Source: an uncultured Lachnospiraceae bacterium
Lineage (GTDB): Bacteria; Bacillota; Clostridia; Lachnospirales; Lachnospiraceae
Direction of reading: 5' to 3'
Assembly: GCA_934371475.1 (NCBI GenBank)
Contig: CAKRNX010000071.1
Span: forward strand, 1 to 10,707
DNA: 10,707 nucleotides
In this document: one piece after another, positions 6,213 to 10,707 of the stretch
Layout: each line of letters starts with the position of its first letter
Numbering within the stretch: position 1 is the first letter of the stretch
Translations under genes and position numbers: made by a program
Notes under the pieces: generated by a model
The model's database searches: none
What the model saw: only the letters and a program-made list of their open reading frames with translations
Told to the model about the DNA's origin: nothing

Positions 6213-7312
6213 AGAAAAACGAACTGATTGTCATATACGGAACAGACTACCAGAAAATGACGGGGGAGTTGCTGGAACGGGCAGATCTGGCGTCAATGAT
6301 CCCACACAAAGACACACTGATTGGCATTAAACCAAATCTTCTGGGGCAGGTGCTGGCCTGTGAGGGAGGAACGACGCATCCGGAAGTGGTGGAAGCACTG
6401 ATCTGTTATCTGCAGAGTAAGGGATTTTCCAATGTGATCATGCTGGAAGGTTCCTGGGTGGGAGACAAAACAGAGGAAGCGATCCGGTACTGCGGGTTTG
6501 ACAGACTGTCAGAACAGTACGGCGTTCCGTTCTGGGATATGCAGGCTGATCGTGGTGTAAAGACTGACTGCGGCGGAATGGAGCTGAATCTGTGCAGCAG
6601 GGCAAAAGAGATTGAATTTCTGATTAATGTTCCGGTGCTGAAGGGACATTGCCAGACCCGGATTACCTGCGCTCTAAAAAATATGAAGGGACTGCTGCCC
6701 AACAGTGAGAAACGGCGTTTTCACCGTATGGGTCTGCATGATCCGATTGCCCACCTGGCGCTTGGCATCCATCAGGACTTTATTCTGGTGGACAGTATCT
6801 GCGGCGATCTGACATTTGAGGATGGCGGGAACCCGGTAGAACAGAACCGCCTGATCGCGGCGGCAGATCCCGTGCTCTGCGATGCATATGGCTGCCGGCT
6901 GCTGGAAATACCGGTGGAGACAGTGCCTTATATTGGAAAGGCTGCGGCGCTTGGGGCAGGCAGCATGGATGTGAGTGCAGCCCGGATTACAGTGCTCTCC
7001 GGGGATCAGAAGCCGGATGGGGAGAGTGGTGTGGGAGGCTATCGCCATGTGATGCGGCTAGCTGAGATGGCGGAAGAGGTTGATTCATGCAGCGCCTGCT
7101 ACGGATATCTGATCCCGGCTCTGCAGATGCTGGATCAGGACGGGCTGCTTGACCAGCTGAAGGAGAAGATCTGCATCGGTCAAGGGTATCGCGGTCAGAG
7201 CGGACATCTTGGCGTAGGAAACTGCACGAAGGCATTTGAACATACCGTGGCAGGATGTCCGCCGACAGAAACGCAGATATATGAATTTCTGAAAGAATAT
7301 ATAAATCATTAA
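6209..7312 (+). CDS. DUF362 family protein with C-terminal four-cysteine region
   Basis: This is a 367-residue cytoplasmic protein with no signal peptide or membrane segment. The DUF362 core is recognisable by IGIKPNLLG (38-46), THPEVVEAL (56-64), VPVLKGHCQTRITCALKNMK (141-160) and HDPIAHLALGIHQDFILVD (177-195). DUF362 proteins are largely uncharacterised, and many are tied to iron-sulfur clusters. No ferredoxin CxxCxxC motif is present. The C-terminus carries CSAC (Cys294, Cys297), GNC (Cys339) and GCPPT (Cys350), a spacing that could bind a metal or Fe-S cluster. The ATG at 6209 overlaps the hydrolase stop (ATGA) and has GAGAG upstream, so the two genes are translationally coupled. A longer in-frame start inside the hydrolase gene would add an unlikely 47 residues. 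Its reaction is unknown; context suggests thiamine-linked metabolism. Confidence 0.8.
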   Translation: MKKNELIVIYGTDYQKMTGELLERADLASMIPHKDTLIGIKPNLLGQVLACEGGTTHPEVVEALICYLQSKGFSNVIMLEGSWVGDKTEEAIRYCGFDRLSEQYGVPFWDMQADRGVKTDCGGMELNLCSRAKEIEFLINVPVLKGHCQTRITCALKNMKGLLPNSEKRRFHRMGLHDPIAHLALGIHQDFILVDSICGDLTFEDGGNPVEQNRLIAAADPVLCDAYGCRLLEIPVETVPYIGKAAALGAGSMDVSAARITVLSGDQKPDGESGVGGYRHVMRLAEMAEEVDSCSACYGYLIPALQMLDQDGLLDQLKEKICIGQGYRGQSGHLGVGNCTKAFEHTVAGCPPTETQIYEFLKEYINH

Positions 7313-7338
7313 GAAAAAGTAAAATCCCGCCGGTTTCG

Positions 7339-7367
7339 TTGACGCAGTATTTTGAATCAACTATAAT
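7339..7367 (+). promoter_or_regulatory. Promoter of the CBS-domain gene
   Basis: TTGACG (7339-7344) and perfect TATAAT (7362-7367) are separated by 17 nt. The predicted leader is about 60 nt. This close match indicates that the CBS-domain gene is a separate transcription unit from the thi operon, although no clear terminator is visible between 7313 and 7338. Confidence 0.85.
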
Positions 7368-7433
7368 AAAAAAAGACAAAATACGACAATGCCCGGGCGG
7401 ATCCGGAGCGGCTGCAAAGGGGATGGACTGATT

Positions 7434-7877
7434 ATGAATATTTTATTTTATCTGGTTCCAAAAAGTGAGCTGGCCTACATCTATGACGATTATACAGTGC
7501 GCCAGACAATGGAAAAACTGGAGAACCACAGATATACGTCTGTGCCGGTGATCAACCGGAAAGGGAATTATGTGGGGAGCCTTTCAGAGGGCGATATTCT
7601 CTGGGATCTGAAGGAACGGAATATAAAAGATCTCAAAGAGACGGAGAACATTCCGATCAGGCAGGTAAAGCGCTGTCACGATAATGAGCCGGTAAATGTC
7701 AACTGCGACATGGAGGATCTGGTGATGACGGCAATGAACCAGAACTTTATTCCGGTGATCGATGACAACCGGATTTTTATCGGGATTGTGACGCGGCGCA
7801 GCATCATTTCTTACTGTTTTGACCGATATACCAGGGCAGCAGAGGAGAGTGCAGCGGCAGGGAGCGTGAAAAAGTAA
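7434..7877 (+). CDS. CBS-domain pair protein
   Basis: This small 147-residue soluble protein consists almost only of two CBS domains, about residues 10-62 and 76-128. Typical CBS features are visible. The first has YTVRQTMEKLENHRYTSVPV followed by GNYVGSLSEGDIL; the second has NVNCDMEDLVMTA, then FIPVIDDNRIFIGIVTRRSI. Such pairs bind adenine nucleotides or similar ligands and act as sensors; the partner is unknown because no effector domain is fused. The ATG at 7434 begins the family-like MNILFYLVPKSELAYIYDD, with AAGGGG 11 nt upstream. An in-frame ATG at 7389 would add 15 residues and lacks a good ribosome binding site. It has its own promoter. Confidence 0.85.
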   Translation: MNILFYLVPKSELAYIYDDYTVRQTMEKLENHRYTSVPVINRKGNYVGSLSEGDILWDLKERNIKDLKETENIPIRQVKRCHDNEPVNVNCDMEDLVMTAMNQNFIPVIDDNRIFIGIVTRRSIISYCFDRYTRAAEESAAAGSVKK

Positions 7878-7914
7878 AAAACAGGCGGGGCTTATCTGAA
7901 CGGGGAAGAAATAC

Positions 7915-7943
7915 TTGTGTTCCTGAAAACATGGTGTTAAAAT
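7915..7943 (+). promoter_or_regulatory. Promoter of the amidase gene
   Basis: TTGTGT (7915-7920) and TAAAAT (7938-7943) are separated by exactly 17 nt. The predicted start site, about 7950, is next to the palindrome at 7952-7972. The fit is moderate in the -35 and good in the -10. Confidence 0.65.
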
Positions 7944-7951
7944 GAACTGTA

Positions 7952-7972
7952 ACAATTTTGATACAAAATTGT
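7952..7972. promoter_or_regulatory. 21-bp palindrome at the amidase transcription start: operator candidate
   Basis: acaattttg (7952-7960) and caaaattgt (7964-7972) are perfect inverted repeats around ATA. The position, immediately after the predicted promoter, is where a repressor would block transcription. The four T are inside the arm and an A-run follows, so it is not a terminator. I do not recognise the motif as that of a named regulator. Confidence 0.5.
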
Positions 7973-8011
7973 AAAAAATGCACTGTGTGGAAGGGAAGCG
8001 AGAAAATTATC

Positions 8012-9640
8012 ATGGAAAAGAGACGAGGACTCAAAAATCAGAAAGGCAGCAGAAGAAGATACATTGGGATATTTCTTATGCTGCTTTTTGTATTGTTACT
8101 GTCTGTTACGGCCCTGGCAGATGGAACCGGCTGGAAGCGGAAAGGCAAAAAGGTCTACTACTATCAGACAACTGAGACGGGCGAGAAAAAAGCTGTCGGT
8201 CTGGTTAAGATCGAGAAAAAATATTATTATTTTTCCAAGTCCGGCGTGATGCAGACAGGGTGGGTTTCCACGGAGGACGGTTTCCGTTACTTCAGCCCCA
8301 AGGGGAGTGTGGGATCGGCTCTGGGTGCAATGTATACAGGATTTAAGACGATCGGAAAGTATCATTACCATTTCGATAAAAAGGGAGTTGTCAGCACGGG
8401 GCTGACGGTACTCAAAAAGAATACCTATTATTTTAACACCGGCAAAAAGCTGGGTGTGCGGGGGCGAGCCATTACCTCCAAGTGGAAAACAATCAAGGGC
8501 AAACAGTACTACTTTAACGAAAAGGGCGCTCTGGCGAAGAACTGCTGGGTGCAGAAAAAGTGGTACGTGGATGAGAACGGTGAGATTCTGAAAAATACCG
8601 TCACACCGGACGGTTATCTGGTGGGCAGCGATGGCGTGAAGGCAGGTACTTCCAAAGTAAAGGGCTGGGTAAAGATCAATGGAAAGTACCATTACTATGA
8701 CAGCGCCAAAAAGAAACTTCTGACATCCTGCTGGAGAAAGGTAAGCGGAAATTATTATTATCTGGATGCGGACGGTGTACGAGTGACCGGCTGGCAGAAT
8801 ATCGGAAAATACAGATATCATTTCACTTCCAAAGGCGTGAAGCAGACGGGATTGCAGACGATCAAAGGAAAAATGTATTACTTTGACGAGAAAGGCCGGC
8901 TGCAGAAGAACACAACGATCAACGGGTATGTGATTGACGCCAAGGGCGTGGTTACCAAGGTCCCGGAGGAAGCAAAGAGTAAAAAGAAAATCCTGATTAT
9001 CTCCGGCCACGGTCAGGGAGATGCAGGTGCTACATCCAAATGGGGATATGAAAGCAATTACACGAGACAGTTCGGCAAGCTGATCTATGAGGAGCTGAAG
9101 AGCAGCGGCAAAGTCGATGTGGATTACTATAAAAACGGAAGTATTAATTATGACTGCTATCAGCAGAATGCCAAGACGCTTGGATCGACCGGATTGAATA
9201 TCGGCAGCCAGATCAGCGGCAGGGGCACGGTCAAGAGTAAAGTGATTTCCGGTATAGCCACCAACTCCAATATTCCGGACTTCACGAAGTATGATTACGT
9301 GCTGGAGATTCATTTCAATGCCAAAGGCAGCGGCAAAGATCCTGACGGAGACGGCAGATATACAGGCGTGGGATTCTACATTAACAGTTACAAGAGCAAA
9401 ACTACGCTGGAGAAAAAGATCCTTTCCGCTATCGTGGGACTTGGCTTCAGACAGTGGGGAAGCGGTGTATATACGTCAAGTACGCTGTTCAATGCCCGGA
9501 TCTGTCAGGAACTTGGTGTCAGCTATGGTCTGCTGGAGACAGCGTTCATTGACGATGGGGATGATATGAAATTTTATACAGCCAACAAGTCAAAAATGGC
9601 AAAGGCTGTCGCCAATCAGATCAGCGCATATTTTGGATGA
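8012..9640 (+). CDS. Secreted N-acetylmuramoyl-L-alanine amidase with cell-wall-binding repeats
   Basis: This 542-residue exported peptidoglycan hydrolase cleaves the bond between muramic acid and the stem peptide. It has a basic N-terminus and a hydrophobic signal (residues 17-36), with cleavage likely at ALA-DG. Aromatic-rich choline/glucan-binding-type repeats run from about 40 to 316, with blocks such as GKYHYHFDKKGVVSTG and GNYYYLDADGVRVTGW. The C-terminal amidase_3-type zinc domain starts near 326. Metal and catalytic residues are visible as ISGHGQGDAGA (His333), YESN (Glu347), LEIHFNA (His434) and LLETAFIDDGDD (Glu509). The ATG at 8012 gives a normal signal peptide; AAGGGAAG lies somewhat far upstream, and GTG 7985 or TTG 7958 are less likely starts. 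It is a single-gene unit with its own promoter. Confidence 0.92.
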   Translation: MEKRRGLKNQKGSRRRYIGIFLMLLFVLLLSVTALADGTGWKRKGKKVYYYQTTETGEKKAVGLVKIEKKYYYFSKSGVMQTGWVSTEDGFRYFSPKGSVGSALGAMYTGFKTIGKYHYHFDKKGVVSTGLTVLKKNTYYFNTGKKLGVRGRAITSKWKTIKGKQYYFNEKGALAKNCWVQKKWYVDENGEILKNTVTPDGYLVGSDGVKAGTSKVKGWVKINGKYHYYDSAKKKLLTSCWRKVSGNYYYLDADGVRVTGWQNIGKYRYHFTSKGVKQTGLQTIKGKMYYFDEKGRLQKNTTINGYVIDAKGVVTKVPEEAKSKKKILIISGHGQGDAGATSKWGYESNYTRQFGKLIYEELKSSGKVDVDYYKNGSINYDCYQQNAKTLGSTGLNIGSQISGRGTVKSKVISGIATNSNIPDFTKYDYVLEIHFNAKGSGKDPDGDGRYTGVGFYINSYKSKTTLEKKILSAIVGLGFRQWGSGVYTSSTLFNARICQELGVSYGLLETAFIDDGDDMKFYTANKSKMAKAVANQISAYFG

Positions 9641-9729
9641 TTTGGTATTGTACCGAAAAAACAGGCGACAGAGCATGAAAAAACAGAAATAATTTGAGCT
9701 GTATGTGCCGGATTTTGTATAAATATGAG

Positions 9730-9758
9730 TTGACAAAGAAAAAAGAAGTTGCTAAAAT
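9730..9758 (+). promoter_or_regulatory. Promoter of ilvN-ilvC
   Basis: A perfect -35 TTGACA (9730-9735) and TAAAAT (9753-9758) are separated by 17 nt. The leader before ilvN is only about 30 nt, so there is no room for a T-box or peptide attenuator in front of ilvN. Confidence 0.88.
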
Positions 9759-9795
9759 ATTCAGAAGTCTAAACGTAATTTCGAGGTAGATAACA

Positions 9796-10290
9796 ATGAA
9801 AAAAGTATTTTCTCTGCTGGTGGACAATACCTCCGGCTGTCTGAGTCGAGTGGCGGGGATGTTCAGCCGCCGTGGCTATAATATTGAGAGTCTTACCGTA
9901 GGTGAGACTACAGATCCCAGATATTCCCGTATGACTGTAGTGGCCAAGGGAGATGAGCAGATCCTGGATCAGATCAGAAAGCAGCTGGCAAAGCTGATTG
10001 ACGTGGTTGATATCAAGGTTCTGGATCCTGACACCAGTGTAAACCGTGAGCTGGTTCTGGTAAAGGTTCGCGTAGAGGGCGCACAGCGTCAGACTGTCAT
10101 TACCATGGCGGATGTGTTCCGTGGCAAGGTAGTGGATGTGGGAACTGATTCGCTGATTATTGAGCTGACTGGACAGCAGAACAAGCTGGATGCGTTTATC
10201 CGTCTTCTGAAGGATTATGAGATCCTGGAACTGGCCCGCACCGGTATCACCGGACTGAGCCGCGGATCAGACGATGTGAGATATCTGTAA
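9796..10290 (+). CDS. ilvN: Acetolactate synthase small (regulatory) subunit
   Basis: This 164-residue regulatory subunit of acetolactate synthase, the first step of valine, leucine and isoleucine synthesis, confers valine feedback control on the large subunit. The N-terminal ACT domain begins MKKVFSLLVDNTSGCLSRVA and continues with MFSRRGYNIESLTVG, the typical valine-site region. The second half carries VNRELVLVKV and GKVVDVGTDSLIIELTG, as in full-length IlvN/IlvH. Its length matches the family. GAGGT lies 8 nt upstream of the ATG. The large subunit gene ilvB is not adjacent on the left side; ilvC follows after 116 nt. The name ilvH would be equally valid. Confidence 0.95.
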   Translation: MKKVFSLLVDNTSGCLSRVAGMFSRRGYNIESLTVGETTDPRYSRMTVVAKGDEQILDQIRKQLAKLIDVVDIKVLDPDTSVNRELVLVKVRVEGAQRQTVITMADVFRGKVVDVGTDSLIIELTGQQNKLDAFIRLLKDYEILELARTGITGLSRGSDDVRYL

Positions 10291-10406
10291 AAAGGTTTCT
10301 GGAGCCCGCAGCGGAGAGACGGACAGGTACGAGTAATAACTGAACACCATATTCTGCGGCGAACTCTGAAAATATACATTTTATAACAAAAGCGAGGAAT
10401 AGAAAA

Positions 10407-10707
10407 ATGGCAGCTAAAATTTACTATCAGGAAGATTGCAACCTTTCTATGCTGGAAGGAAAAACCATCGCAGTTATCGGATACGGCAGCCAGGGACATG
10501 CACATGCTCTGAATGCAAAAGAATCCGGATGCCATGTCATTATCGGTCTGTACGAGGGATCCAGATCATGGCAGAAAGCAGTAGACCAGGGATTCGAAGT
10601 ATATACAGCAGCAGAAGCAGCTAAGAGAGCAGATATTATCATGATCCTGATTAATGATGAAAAACAGGCTGATATGTATAAGAAAGACATCGAGCCGAAC
10701 CTGGAAG
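10407..10707 (+). CDS. ilvC: Ketol-acid reductoisomerase (5' part, runs off the window)
   Basis: The first 100 residues of ketol-acid reductoisomerase, the second common step of branched-chain amino acid synthesis, are present. It converts acetolactate to dihydroxyisovalerate using NADPH and magnesium. The N-terminal Rossmann domain shows the dinucleotide loop IAVIGYGSQGHAHALN and the cofactor-specificity segment GLYEGSRSW, where Arg and Ser suggest NADPH use. These are followed by AAEAAKRADIIMILINDEKQ. GAGGA (10394-10398) is 8 nt upstream of the ATG. The 116-nt gap after ilvN has no gene; it contains a possible ccgcag/ctgcgg pairing but no clear terminator, so the two genes are probably co-transcribed. 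The catalytic C-terminal domain lies outside the window. Confidence 0.95.
   Translation, partial: MAAKIYYQEDCNLSMLEGKTIAVIGYGSQGHAHALNAKESGCHVIIGLYEGSRSWQKAVDQGFEVYTAAEAAKRADIIMILINDEKQADMYKKDIEPNLE

Noticed and set aside
8096..9313. 405-codon open frame antisense to the amidase gene
   Set aside because: The repeats of the amidase keep the opposite strand open; the translation has no recognisable domain, and the sense protein is clearly real.
9641..9660. Small tttggta/taccgaa hairpin after the amidase
   Set aside because: Only 7 pairs including a wobble, with an A-run and no T-run after it, so I do not call a terminator.
1..10707. CRISPR arrays, insertion sequences, prophage or defence genes
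   Set aside because: No spaced repeat array, transposase, integrase or phage-like gene is visible; all long frames are accounted for by the genes listed.

Overview
The window looks like chromosomal DNA of a Gram-positive Clostridia bacterium, probably a Lachnospiraceae relative. The reasons are moderate GC content, strong AGGAG-type ribosome binding sites, TTGACA/TATAAT promoters, a TPP-riboswitch-controlled ThiXYZ-type transporter, a cell-wall-binding-repeat amidase and a two-CBS-domain protein of a type I associate with that family. Genus and species cannot be fixed from the sequence.

Layout. (1) 1-73 holds the 3' end of an unidentified plus-strand gene. A bidirectional hairpin terminator (about 165-211) and a 59-bp imperfect palindrome (214-272) follow. 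(2) 328-1942, minus strand: a tRNA-Ala(CGC) gene with its own promoter, then a two-gene ABC transporter of YtrB/ABC-2 type whose ATPase and permease overlap by 4 nt. (3) 2134-7312, plus strand: a promoter, a TPP riboswitch and an intrinsic terminator precede thiX (permease), thiY (substrate-binding protein), thiZ (ATPase), a TatD-like metal hydrolase and a DUF362 protein with a four-cysteine C-terminal region. (4) 7339-7877: a strong promoter and a small CBS-pair protein. (5) 7915-9640: a promoter with a perfect palindrome at its predicted start site, then a secreted N-acetylmuramoyl-L-alanine amidase with cell-wall-binding repeats. (6) 9730-10707: a consensus promoter, ilvN (acetolactate synthase small subunit) and the start of ilvC, the branched-chain amino acid pathway.

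How the genes fit together. The riboswitch says the ThiXYZ system imports thiamine or, as known for the family, a pyrimidine precursor or breakdown product when TPP is low. The hydrolase and the DUF362 protein lie in the same orientation downstream, and the DUF362 start codon overlaps the hydrolase stop. They may therefore belong to the same regulon and process the imported compound. This extension of the thi operon, with an apparent Fe-S-type cysteine set in the last protein, is the best candidate here for an undescribed function. The remaining genes are ordinary housekeeping or cell-envelope genes.
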